DNA from: HXMU1420-13 sp963691715
Lineage (GTDB): Bacteria; Bacteroidota; Rhodothermia; Balneolales; Balneolaceae
NCBI GenBank assembly: GCA_963691715.1
Contig: OY829281.1
Coordinates: 682,001 to 746,000 of the forward strand
Direction of reading: 5' to 3'
DNA: 64,000 nucleotides
Part shown: positions 1 to 8,006 of the stretch, piece by piece
How the letters are laid out: each line of letters starts with the position of its first letter
Position numbering within the stretch: position 1 is the first letter of the stretch
Position numbers and translations under genes: made by a program
The notes under the pieces: model-generated
Databases searched by the model: none
What the model saw: only the letters and a program-made list of their open reading frames with translations
What the model was told of the DNA's origin: nothing

Positions 1-1005
1 GAAGAAGATAAAAAGTTTACTTTTGTATCTAAGGCAAGAGGTTCTGATGAAATGTTGTATAAACGGGAAGCCTACGATGAATTCCCGAATCTTTGGGTGG
101 CAGATTCATGGTTGTTTGAGGAAACGGCACAACAAACCAATTTGAATGAAAACCTGAGTGAACGATGGAATTGGGGAAAAGCGGAGTTGGTAGATTGGCT
201 TAGTACCGATGGAACCTACATGCAGGGAGTAGTTATTAAGCCCGATGATTACGATCCGAATAAGCGATATCCAGTTATGACCTACTATTATCGCTTTTTT
301 ACAAATCGATTACATGATTTTAACGAACCGCGCACCAATCACCGGCCGGTATTTGCACAGTATGTGAGTGATGGATACGTGGTGTTCCTACCTGATGTAC
401 GTTTTGAAATTGGTCGACCTGGTTTTGCAGCTACCAAAAGTGTGGTGCCTGGGGTTCAAAAATTGGTTGAGCTAGGTATTGCTGATCCTGACAAACTCGG
501 CTTGCATGGGCATTCCTGGAGTGGCTATCAAACGGCCTTTATTGTAACTCAGACAGATATTTTTGATGCGGCTGTTTCCGGAGCTCCTGTTAGTAATATG
601 ACTAGCGCCTACAGTGGCATTCGGTGGGCATCTGGACTAGCGCGTCAATTTCAATATGAGCAAACACAAAGTAGGATAGGAGCGCCTTTAGTGGAAGCTC
701 CATTAACATATATTGAAAATTCCCCGGTCTTTTATGCGGATAAAATTACCACGCCGATGTTGATCCAACATGGGGATGACGATGGGGCCGTACCGTGGTA
801 CCAAAGTATTGAGATGTATTTAGCAATGCGGCGCTATGATAAAGACGTGATCTTCCTGCAATACCATGGAGAACCTCATCACTTACAGAAATTCGAGAAC
901 AAGCTGGATTATGCCATCCGTATGAAAGAATATTTTGATTTTTACCTGAAGGACGAAGGTAAACCAGAATGGATAATTTCAGGAGAGAGGTTTCAAGGGA
1001 GGTAA
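1..1005 (+). CDS. S9 family prolyl oligopeptidase-like serine peptidase, C-terminal part
   Basis: The reading frame is open from the first base, so the gene starts before the window; only the alpha/beta-hydrolase catalytic domain is visible. The nucleophile elbow GHSWSG (Ser codon 514-516) matches the G-x-S-x-G of S9 peptidases, where GHSWGG is usual. The acid residue lies in HGDDDGAVP (about 772-795) and the His in HGEPHH (about 868-885), completing a Ser-Asp-His triad in family order. The family cleaves peptides, often in the periplasm; signal and propeller regions are outside the window, so location cannot be judged. GC content looks higher than in most genes further right. Confidence 0.88.
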   Translation, partial: EEDKKFTFVSKARGSDEMLYKREAYDEFPNLWVADSWLFEETAQQTNLNENLSERWNWGKAELVDWLSTDGTYMQGVVIKPDDYDPNKRYPVMTYYYRFFTNRLHDFNEPRTNHRPVFAQYVSDGYVVFLPDVRFEIGRPGFAATKSVVPGVQKLVELGIADPDKLGLHGHSWSGYQTAFIVTQTDIFDAAVSGAPVSNMTSAYSGIRWASGLARQFQYEQTQSRIGAPLVEAPLTYIENSPVFYADKITTPMLIQHGDDDGAVPWYQSIEMYLAMRRYDKDVIFLQYHGEPHHLQKFENKLDYAIRMKEYFDFYLKDEGKPEWIISGERFQGR

Positions 1006-1059
1006 GAGCATTGAACATTCTATATTCAATATTTAACATTAAATAAACATCTGTCGGTC

Positions 1060-1079
1060 ATTCCTGCGAATGCAGGAAT
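1060..1079. repeat. Palindromic REP-like element
   Basis: ATTCCTGC at 1060-1067 and GCAGGAAT at 1072-1079 form a perfect 8-bp stem around a 4-base loop. There is no T-run after it, so it is more like an intergenic palindromic repeat than a terminator. A similar hairpin sequence is familiar from intergenic repeats of other bacteria. Confidence 0.6.
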
Positions 1080-1108
1080 ATGGATTTGATTAAAGTATTA
1101 TCAAATCT

Positions 1109-1195
1109 GGTTCAAGTGTCCACTTGGACCAGCACCTTCTTCAGATACGCACAAGCGTGGGGTACGTTGATCAAGGTTTAGTCATAAATCAACGT
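1109..1195. repeat. Hairpin cluster upstream of the Rhs fragment
   Basis: Two inverted repeats lie here. GGTTCAAGTG (1109-1118) faces CACTTGGACC (1121-1130), a 10-bp stem with one G-T pair. ACGTTGAT (1164-1171) faces ATCAACGT (1188-1195), a perfect 8-bp stem. They sit between the S9 peptidase and the Rhs fragment, where the 5' body of an rhs gene would be expected. No promoter is recognisable. Confidence 0.45.
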
Positions 1196-1243
1196 CATGC
1201 AAAGGTCGCTTGCCTTTGAAAGGGCGATTATCGACTTTAGTTC

Positions 1244-2155
1244 ATGCTTGGGCGTGAGCTACATACCAATTTTTGCGCTGTTCTTGTCTGGGAAATGCAA
1301 GAGCCTCAAAAAAAAACGGCTTCGGTAAAAAAATGCTCCGACTATGCGAATGCATTCCTGTGGAACTACTCATTTGGGCTAACCATGCCCGGCCGCTCTT
1401 CCAACACCGCCAACCCCAATGATAATTATAAGTTCACGGGCTATGAAAACGACGACGAAGGCGGGCTAGATATTTATCATGCAGGGGCTAGGGGATACGA
1501 TCCTGTCTTAGGCAGGTTTATGCAGATTGATCGGTTTTATGATAAGTATCCAAATATGAGCACCTACCAGTATGGTGGAAATAATCCCCTTTATTTTATC
1601 GATGTCAATGGGGATAGCTTGATTGAGATTCAGATTCAAGATGATGGAGGATTAATAACAAATGATGAGCCGATTTTAATAGATCATCGGTATAAGAGTG
1701 AATTTTTAGATATACTAAGTACTGCTGTTGCGAATGGAACGAATATCAATATTAATAGTTCTTTTAGACCTGTTGAAGAGCAAATGAGTTCGGAAATTCA
1801 AGATAATGGAACCACACCAGCAGGTACAGAGAGCAAACATACAGCAGGTTTAGCTATTGATTTTAATCTTTACACAAATAATAATAGGTCTGAAGGAATG
1901 TTAGCCGAAAATGCTGGTCAAAATGCTACGAACAATACATTTATTGAAGGCATTGGAAATTCTGGTAGCAGATTTGGAGGAGATTTCTCTAGTCCAGGTC
2001 CAGATCCGATTCACTTTGACGCAGCAAGTACCCAAGGGGTACAGACAAAATACGGTGTTCCTCTCACGCAAATACAGCGAGAAAATCAGAATCAGTACAC
2101 AAATAATCGCAATTCAATAGTTGTGGTAACCGTTTCTTTTTTAAGAAACAATTAA
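1244..2155 (+). CDS. Orphan Rhs-repeat C-terminal tip with M15-like peptidase domain
   Basis: Residues about 41-125 match the Rhs repeat-associated core: a PFGLTMPGR-like segment, an FTGYE/N-type motif, ARGYDPVLGRF and a YQYGGNNPL motif. The 2000-residue-scale shell that normally precedes it is absent, and the first ~40 residues do not look like Rhs, so the ATG at 1244 may be fortuitous and the gene may be a displaced tip. The variable tip (residues about 130-262) carries SSFRP (Arg175), SKHTAGLAID (His199, Asp206) and DPIHF (His257). That is the SxHxxGxAxD...H zinc-ligand pattern of M15 D,D-carboxypeptidases and L,D-endopeptidases such as VanY or phage endolysins. The likely target is peptidoglycan. 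A secreted small protein follows 28 bases downstream. Activity and delivery are inferred. Confidence 0.72.
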   Translation: MLGRELHTNFCAVLVWEMQEPQKKTASVKKCSDYANAFLWNYSFGLTMPGRSSNTANPNDNYKFTGYENDDEGGLDIYHAGARGYDPVLGRFMQIDRFYDKYPNMSTYQYGGNNPLYFIDVNGDSLIEIQIQDDGGLITNDEPILIDHRYKSEFLDILSTAVANGTNININSSFRPVEEQMSSEIQDNGTTPAGTESKHTAGLAIDFNLYTNNNRSEGMLAENAGQNATNNTFIEGIGNSGSRFGGDFSSPGPDPIHFDAASTQGVQTKYGVPLTQIQRENQNQYTNNRNSIVVVTVSFLRNN

Positions 2156-2183
2156 AGTACAATCAAATTAATGACTAATAAAA

Positions 2184-2546
2184 ATGAGAATAATCTGCTT
2201 TGTATTTATGATACTTGCTACATCTAGTCTAGATGTTAGTGCGCAAACGTTAAAAGATACGCTTAATGTTGATGTGAATAGAGATGGCATATATGCAATT
2301 GTCAGCGAGAATTTTTTTAATGAACATAAGGGTTCAGAACTATACTCCGATTTTAGTTATTATGCCAAAAGGTTAAAAGGGAAAACAGATATGGCAGATT
2401 TTTTTGTGGCTAATATTGTCTTTGTAGGCGAAGAAAAGATTTGTTTTGATGATTATACTTATCTTTTTGTGAAAAATGGAGTGTACAAGTTGGAAAAAAT
2501 TATTGTCGACAATGTGGCACTAGAACACTTTAAAAAAATGGAGTAA
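2184..2546 (+). CDS. Small secreted protein, candidate immunity protein for the Rhs tip
   Basis: This 120-residue protein begins with a hydrophobic signal peptide ending near SAQ (residues about 1-21), so the mature part of about 99 residues should be periplasmic. I do not recognise a family. The mature part is acidic and rich in aromatic residues and has no obvious catalytic motif. It starts 28 bases after the Rhs tip stop on the same strand, the position normally held by an immunity gene. A periplasmic location would fit protection against a peptidoglycan-cutting toxin. The immunity role is inferred from context only. Confidence 0.6.
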   Translation: MRIICFVFMILATSSLDVSAQTLKDTLNVDVNRDGIYAIVSENFFNEHKGSELYSDFSYYAKRLKGKTDMADFFVANIVFVGEEKICFDDYTYLFVKNGVYKLEKIIVDNVALEHFKKME

Positions 2547-2662
2547 GCCCTTGATTGAGTTATACCCCCCCCAAGATGTTTTAAATCTCGTATGTTGATT
2601 GAGGTACCATTGAATGGTATTGTTAGAAAAGCTAAAAATAGAGATGAGAGAGATTTAACCTA

Positions 2663-2685
2663 GTTACGGAGCTCAGCTCCGTAAC
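2663..2685. repeat. 23-bp palindrome
   Basis: GTTACGGAGCT (2663-2673) and AGCTCCGTAAC (2675-2685) are perfect inverted repeats around one central base. There is no adjacent T-run. It lies about 115 bases after the candidate immunity gene and could be an intergenic palindromic element or a protein-binding site. Confidence 0.55.
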
Positions 2686-2831
2686 AGAACAGGCATGAGC
2701 TTAACCCCCAATCTAGCGCAAGCATGTGAACAAAAAAACCTACTTATGCCGGCAGGCAGGTTTCTCGAATCTTCGGGATGTTTTTTTTCACAGCTATTAA
2801 AGAGTTTTAAGCTTGGTAGCTTTAAAAATAG

Positions 2832-2897
2832 ATCCCAAAACCACCCCTTCGTCATTCTGGATGCGATCCAGAATCTGTAGGGAGTGATTCGTTGATC
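2832..2897. repeat. Direct repeat A, copy 1
   Basis: About 66 bases are shared, with a few differences, with 3171-3235. The core is a hairpin, ATTCTGGAT (2854-2862) and ATCCAGAAT (2866-2874), followed by an AGTGATTCGTTGATC segment. This type of GTCATTCTGG...CCAGAATC palindrome is a known style of dispersed intergenic repeat. Confidence 0.7.
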
Positions 2898-3064
2898 AAG
2901 GGCAGGCTATATAGCAAAGTAGATGGTTAGATTTCTCTCCCGATGAATCGGGATCGAAATGACAAAAAATGAAGCAATAAACAAAAAAGTCATCCAGAAC
3001 CCGATTTATCGGGTGAAGGATCTGCACAATGTAGATCTAGCATGTTTTCCAGAATGAGCATACT

Positions 3065-3119
3065 GTTTCGTTGATCTAGAGCACACCACAAAACATAGCC
3101 ACGCATCATAGATGCTGAA
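3065..3119. repeat. Direct repeat B, copy 1
   Basis: About 55 bases beginning TTCGTTGATCT and ending at GATGCTGAA match 3224-3279 with only a handful of substitutions. Both copies are followed by a short C-run/G-run hairpin (CCCCAAAGGGG here, ACCCAAGGGT after copy 2). Confidence 0.65.
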
Positions 3120-3170
3120 CCCCCAAAGGGGTGCCCGTGGCAAAATTCAGTATGAATACTAAAAAAATAC

Positions 3171-3235
3171 ATCCCAAACTGCCCCGTCGTCATTCTGGAC
3201 TCGATCCAGAATCTGTAAGGAGTGATTCGTTGATC
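3171..3235. repeat. Direct repeat A, copy 2
   Basis: This is the second copy of the 2832-2897 repeat. Its hairpin arms are ATTCTGGA (3192-3199) and TCCAGAAT (3205-3212). It runs directly into copy 2 of repeat B, so the two repeats form a composite unit. Confidence 0.7.
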
Positions 3236-3279
3236 TCGAGCACACCACAAAACAAAGCCACGCATCACAGATGCTGAAT
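3224..3279. repeat. Direct repeat B, copy 2
   Basis: This matches 3065-3119 and overlaps the end of repeat A copy 2. Copy 1 of repeat B is instead preceded by a different sequence, which suggests modular gain or loss of the pieces. Confidence 0.65.
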
Positions 3280-3320
3280 CACATACCCAAGGGTATAAAT
3301 TTAGAATCTTATAAACATCT

Positions 3321-5309
3321 TCAATATCCCAACAACTTCTCAATCTGAGCCTTAAACCCATCTAAATTCAAATAGCCGGCTTCTAATTGTTTATTGAAGG
3401 GAATAGGGGTATCAATGGGAGCAGCTCGGAGGACGGGGGCATCCAGGTATTGGAAACAATGTTCGTTAATGAGGGCAGAGACTTCGCTCATGGGTCCCAT
3501 GGTGATGGAGGGCTCCTGAAGAAGCAGTACTCGGTTTGTTTTTTTTACAGTTTGGTACATAGCTTCTTTATCTAGGGGGGAAAGACAACGGAGATCTAGG
3601 ATTTCCAGAGATACCCCTTGTTTTTCGTATTCCTCAGCTAACTCGAACGCCCACTGCACCCCATATCCATAGGTGATGATGGATGCATCAGTGCCTTCTC
3701 GTTGAATTTTAGCTTTGCCTAGGGGTTCATACACAGCATGATCAGAAGTAATAGCTCGTAAACTTCGGTAGAGTTTTTTGTGCTCGAAGAATAAGACAGG
3801 ATTGGGATCGAAGAGGGAAGAATACATGAGGTTTTGGGCGTCTTCCACGGTGCCAGGAACCACAATTTTGAGTCCAGCATGAGGCATAAACCATCCCTCA
3901 GGAGACTGAGAATGAAAAGGGCCAGCGCCAACTCCAGCTCCATGTGGCATACGAATAGTGATATTGAGTCCGGGAGACCATCGGTATTTCGACTTCGCAA
4001 TATTTTGAATAATCTGATTCATCCCACAGCTTACAAAATCAGAAAATTGCATTTCTACCACGGGTTTAAATCCTTCTAAGGCTAAACCTATAGCAGCACC
4101 TAACACCCCAGATTCAATGATTGGAGTATTTCGGATGCGATCTGCCCCAAATCGATCCATGAAACCTTCCGTAATTTTAAATACCCCGCCATAACCTGCT
4201 ATATCCTGACCCATGATGACCAATGATTCGTCCTCATCAAAAGCTTGCCGAAGGGAAGATTGGATTACATCTACAAATCGTTTTTCTGACTTAGTTTTAT
4301 CATTCCGAGGATTTTTCGGAATTTGAGGCGTTTCGTGGGAATAGACGGCATCAAGCTCTGTTTGGAGATCGAAGGTAGGTTCAGTGGCATTTAACGCTTG
4401 TTTCAGCTCCATTTCGAATAATGCATCTACCTCTTCACGAATGTTGTCAAAGTGTTTTTGGGATTGTTTATGGTTTGCCTGCAAATAGTTCTCAAAACGT
4501 AAAATGGGATCTTTCTTTGACCATTCTTCAAACATGTTTTCTGGCACATAGGCGGTTCCAGAGGCTTCTTCATGCCCACGCATTCGAAATGTTTTTGCTT
4601 CAATAAGTATGGGCTTACCCTTTAAGGCATGTTTACGCGCATTTTTGATGGTTTCCATCACTTCAAACACATTATTTCCATCAATGGTATATCCTTGAAT
4701 GCCATACCCTTTAGCGCGATCAGCTAAATGTGAACAGGCGTATTGTTCTGAGGTAGGAGTGGAGAGGCCGTATCCATTATTTTCTATAATGAACACAACG
4801 GGAAGTTTCCAAACTGAAGCTAGATTAATAGCTTCATGGAAATCACCTTCTGAGGTTGCTCCATCCCCTACAAATGAAAACGCAACGGCTTTCTCGCCTT
4901 TCAATTTTTTTGCGAGTGCTAGTCCGTCGGCAACAGGCATCATCGCAGCAAGGTGGGAAATCATCCCAACAATGTTATGGTCTAATGATCCAAAATGAAA
5001 AGATCGTTCACGTCCTTTAGTGATTCCATCAGCCTTTCCAAATAGCTGGCAGAATAATTCATAAAATGGAACATTACGCGTGGTAAATACACCAAGATTA
5101 CGATGCATTGGGAGTATGTAATCTTGATATTCGCTAGATAATGTAACTCCAACGGCTACAGATTCTTGCCCTATTCCAGAAAACCATTTTGAGATTTTAT
5201 TTTGGCGCAATAATTTAAGCATTCTTTCTTCAATGCGACGAGGGAGTACTAAGGATTTGTAGATGGTAAGCGCTTGTGCGCGACTAAGCTTTTTATTTGG
5301 TTCGATCAC
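3321..5309 (-). CDS. Fused alpha/beta E1 component of 2-oxoacid dehydrogenase
   Basis: The 662-residue protein joins E1-alpha (residues about 1-330) and E1-beta (about 340-662), which are separate subunits in many bacteria. The alpha half has the thiamine diphosphate motif GDGATSEGDF (from about residue 147) through to the ENNGYG end. The beta half has GQDIAGYGGVF and the C-terminal transketolase-type region. It would decarboxylate a branched-chain 2-oxoacid or pyruvate and pass the acyl group to an E2 not present here; the substrate cannot be told from sequence. The start codon is GTG at 5309 with no clear ribosome binding site, and there is no close neighbour on this strand. Fused E1 proteins of this size are common in Bacteroidota. 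Confidence 0.92.
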   Translation of the reverse strand: MIEPNKKLSRAQALTIYKSLVLPRRIEERMLKLLRQNKISKWFSGIGQESVAVGVTLSSEYQDYILPMHRNLGVFTTRNVPFYELFCQLFGKADGITKGRERSFHFGSLDHNIVGMISHLAAMMPVADGLALAKKLKGEKAVAFSFVGDGATSEGDFHEAINLASVWKLPVVFIIENNGYGLSTPTSEQYACSHLADRAKGYGIQGYTIDGNNVFEVMETIKNARKHALKGKPILIEAKTFRMRGHEEASGTAYVPENMFEEWSKKDPILRFENYLQANHKQSQKHFDNIREEVDALFEMELKQALNATEPTFDLQTELDAVYSHETPQIPKNPRNDKTKSEKRFVDVIQSSLRQAFDEDESLVIMGQDIAGYGGVFKITEGFMDRFGADRIRNTPIIESGVLGAAIGLALEGFKPVVEMQFSDFVSCGMNQIIQNIAKSKYRWSPGLNITIRMPHGAGVGAGPFHSQSPEGWFMPHAGLKIVVPGTVEDAQNLMYSSLFDPNPVLFFEHKKLYRSLRAITSDHAVYEPLGKAKIQREGTDASIITYGYGVQWAFELAEEYEKQGVSLEILDLRCLSPLDKEAMYQTVKKTNRVLLLQEPSITMGPMSEVSALINEHCFQYLDAPVLRAAPIDTPIPFNKQLEAGYLNLDGFKAQIEKLLGY

Positions 5310-5587
5310 TTATTTGGAGAGCAATTTATTGTTATTACCAATGATGTATGTAATCTTCACATAGATCATCAAATTGTACACTTTTAGCCTTATTCTATTA
5401 CTATTCATCCAACACGAAGAATGGATTTATATGATTGATTTCGTGTGTGGTATAGATAGGCAAATTTATATCCATGAACAATACTTTATTCGTTTAGAAA
5501 ATCGCTTTTTTATACCAGATGAGTAAATAGGTCTCTCGATAAGGATAAAAGTTTGCCTATAAGTATAGATACGGTTTTAGGTAAATT

Positions 5588-6559
5588 TTACCAACCAAGC
5601 ACATAGGCGAAAATGAGTGGGGCCACTATAGTAGCATCCGATTCAATGATAAACTTTGGGGTATCAACTCCTAATTTACCCCAAGTAATTTTTTCATTTG
5701 GAACTGCACCTGAATAAGAGCCGTAGCTTGTTGTTGAGTCTGAGATTTGACAAAAATAACTCCATAAAGGGGCGTTAATCCCAAGATCTTGATCTAGCAT
5801 AGGAACCACGCATATAGGGAAATCACCTGCAATTCCGCCTCCAATTTGAAAAAAACCAATTCCGTATTCCGAGTTTTTTTGATACCAATCTGCTAAAAAC
5901 ATCATGTATTCAATACCAGATTTCATGGCATTGGCTGTAGTAACACCCTGTATGCAATGCGAAGCAAAGAAATTGCCACAGGTGGAATCTTCCCAACCCG
6001 GCACGATGATAGGGAGGTTTTTTTCGGCAGCTGCCAACAACCACGAATTTTTTGGATCGATTTGATAAGAATCGTTTAAATCCGATGATAGCAAGATATC
6101 GTAGAAATATTCATGTGGAAAATATCTTTTATTTGTTTCTGAGGCTTTCATCCATCGTTTCACCAGATGTTCTTCTATTGCTCTCATGGCCTCTTCTTCT
6201 GGGATGCAGGTGTCCGTTACGCGGTTATAATGCTTTTCTAGAAGTTTCTGCTCATCATGCGGACTCAAATCCCGATAATTGGGAATGCGTTTATAATGTG
6301 TATGAGCTACAAGATTGAATACATCCTCTTCGAGATTAGCACCTGTACATGTGATGATATGCACCTTATCTTGGCGAATCATTTCGGCGAGTGATCTTCC
6401 TAATTCTGCAGTACTCATCGCTCCAGCTAGGGTGATCATCATCTTAGATTTATTTTTTAACTGATGTTCGTAAGCTATTGATGCATCAACTAATGCAGCT
6501 GCATTAAAATGTCGAAAATGATGGGTGATAAAATTTGAAACAGGTCCTTTTTCAGTCAT
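5588..6559 (-). CDS. Deoxyhypusine synthase-like protein (possible homospermidine synthase)
   Basis: The 323-residue protein matches the deoxyhypusine synthase fold along its length. It keeps the Lys of the WGKLGVD motif (Lys295), which forms the enzyme-imine intermediate in true deoxyhypusine synthase, and the GGG segment of the NAD site (GGGIAGDFP). Bacteria lack eIF5A, so the substrate is not a hypusine precursor; some bacterial relatives are homospermidine synthases. Its start overlaps the arginine decarboxylase stop by 8 bases (6552-6559), so the two are probably translated together and act in polyamine synthesis. The exact reaction is unknown. Confidence 0.88.
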   Translation of the reverse strand: MTEKGPVSNFITHHFRHFNAAALVDASIAYEHQLKNKSKMMITLAGAMSTAELGRSLAEMIRQDKVHIITCTGANLEEDVFNLVAHTHYKRIPNYRDLSPHDEQKLLEKHYNRVTDTCIPEEEAMRAIEEHLVKRWMKASETNKRYFPHEYFYDILLSSDLNDSYQIDPKNSWLLAAAEKNLPIIVPGWEDSTCGNFFASHCIQGVTTANAMKSGIEYMMFLADWYQKNSEYGIGFFQIGGGIAGDFPICVVPMLDQDLGINAPLWSYFCQISDSTTSYGSYSGAVPNEKITWGKLGVDTPKFIIESDATIVAPLIFAYVLGW

Positions 6560-7958
6560 TGTATCCTAAAATGTCTAGCATAGTGTGTACGGTTTGTTCG
6601 TCTCTATAGAGCACTTCTTTTTGATTGCCATCATCATCAATATCAACAACTATTTGTTTTGGAGAAGGGATCAAACAATGTTTAATACCCCCATAACCTG
6701 AAATTGAATCTTGATAGGCACCTGTATGAAAAAAACCAAGATATAATGGCTCTGAATCTGATTTTTCATAGGTTGGTAACAGAATTTGTTGGTTTAAGTC
6801 GCCTGAGTTGTAATAATCATTTTGATCGCAGCTTATTCCCCCAATATTGATTCGTTTATATGCATTTTCCCATTTGTTAATAGGAAGTAAAATAAATTTT
6901 TCGTTGAGCGACCATGCATCTGGAATCGTATTCATTAAGCTATTATTGATGATATACCATAATTCGGTGTCATTTTGCTGTTTTTGGGTTAATACCTCAA
7001 AGATCACTGCACCGCTTTCACCAACAGTAAATTTCCCAAATTCGGTGTAAATATTTGGTTCTTCGATGCCTTCATTTGCACATGTTGATTGTATAGCTTC
7101 TACAATATAATCGGCAATGGCTTGGTACTGATAGTCAAAGCTGAGGCTGTTTCTAATAGGAAAGCCACCTCCAATATTAAGAGCCGTTAATTCAGGGCTC
7201 ACACGTTTCAATGAAACATAAAGATCTAATGCTTTTTTAAATTCTCCCCAATAGTACAAGGAATCAGAAATTCCAGAATCTACAAAAAAATGTAACATTT
7301 TAAGCTCATATCGAGGATTATTGGCAATTCTTTGTTGAACCAATTCCAAAATCTCTTGTTTATTTAAGCCCATTCTAGAGGTGTAATAACTTGCTGACGG
7401 CTCCTGTTCAACCGAAAGACGCACCCCGATTTTTAGAGGCTCTAGTACCTCTAACCGATCCAGTTTGTCTAACTCCTCAATATCATCGATGATAGTTACA
7501 GAGTGATGAAATCCTAGGTTTATTAAACGCTCAATGTTTTTTAAATAATCAGTAGTCTTGTACCCATTATGTACGATATATCGGTCTTCATCAATCCGAT
7601 CATTTCCAAAAAGTCGTTCAATCAGATCAATATCAAAAGATGAAGACGTTTCTAGGCTAACATTTTCTTTCATTGCAGTGCGTACTACATGGCTAAAATG
7701 GCAGCATTTGGTGCAATAGCAAAATTCGTAGCGTCCTGAATAATTATATTTTTTAATCGCTGAATCAAAAATAGTTCGAGCCTTTGTTATCTGAGACCGT
7801 ATTTTTGGTAAATAGGTTAACCTAAACGGAGTTCCATATTTTTTTATAAGTTTAGACAGATCAACTCCATTAAACTGAAGAACTTCGTTTACTAATTCAA
7901 AACCCTCTTGGGGGAAGTTATAAGATTGTTCAATAAGCTCTTTATAGGAATTATTCAT
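6552..7958 (-). CDS. speA: Biosynthetic arginine decarboxylase-like fold-III PLP enzyme
   Basis: The 468-residue protein has the alanine-racemase-type barrel of the ornithine/DAP/arginine decarboxylase superfamily. The PLP lysine is likely in the YCTKCCHFSH segment (near residue 83), the phosphate-binding loop is GGGFPI, and the C-terminal active-site Cys is in GGISCDQND. The length and the CTK context match the short SpeA-type enzyme of Bacteroidota rather than the ~650-residue enterobacterial SpeA. It would make agmatine or a related diamine for the DHS-like enzyme encoded next. No agmatinase gene lies in between. Substrate specificity (arginine versus ornithine, lysine or carboxynorspermidine) is inferred. 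Confidence 0.8.
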   Translation of the reverse strand: MNNSYKELIEQSYNFPQEGFELVNEVLQFNGVDLSKLIKKYGTPFRLTYLPKIRSQITKARTIFDSAIKKYNYSGRYEFCYCTKCCHFSHVVRTAMKENVSLETSSSFDIDLIERLFGNDRIDEDRYIVHNGYKTTDYLKNIERLINLGFHHSVTIIDDIEELDKLDRLEVLEPLKIGVRLSVEQEPSASYYTSRMGLNKQEILELVQQRIANNPRYELKMLHFFVDSGISDSLYYWGEFKKALDLYVSLKRVSPELTALNIGGGFPIRNSLSFDYQYQAIADYIVEAIQSTCANEGIEEPNIYTEFGKFTVGESGAVIFEVLTQKQQNDTELWYIINNSLMNTIPDAWSLNEKFILLPINKWENAYKRINIGGISCDQNDYYNSGDLNQQILLPTYEKSDSEPLYLGFFHTGAYQDSISGYGGIKHCLIPSPKQIVVDIDDDGNQKEVLYRDEQTVHTMLDILGYND

Positions 7959-8006
7959 TTACTTCATGGGATTGTAAGTACAGCTATAAATGTATCTAGA
8001 AACCGT

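Larger units (their letters stand above)
2547..3320. other. Gene-free region built of palindromes and direct repeats
   Basis: No convincing gene is present in these 774 bases. The stretch holds at least five perfect or near-perfect hairpins and two pairs of long direct repeats, described separately. Further stems are CCCGAT/ATCGGG at 2939-2952 and again at 3000-3013, and CCCC-AAA-GGGG at 3121-3131. It separates the Rhs/immunity pair from the E1 dehydrogenase gene that converges on it. Short open frames on both strands overlap the repeats and look spurious. Confidence 0.7.

Noticed and set aside
2673..2880. Short open frames on both strands of the repeat region
   Set aside because: They coincide with palindromes and direct repeats, have no ribosome binding site, and their peptides mirror each other as expected from inverted repeats.
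2990..3361. 123-codon minus-strand frame at the edge of the E1 gene
   Set aside because: It runs through repeats A and B and its peptide contains the duplicated repeat translation; it overlaps the true end of the E1 gene.
5431..5526. 31-codon frame in the gap between the E1 gene and the DHS-like gene
   Set aside because: No ribosome binding site or recognisable feature; such a length is expected by chance in AT-rich DNA.
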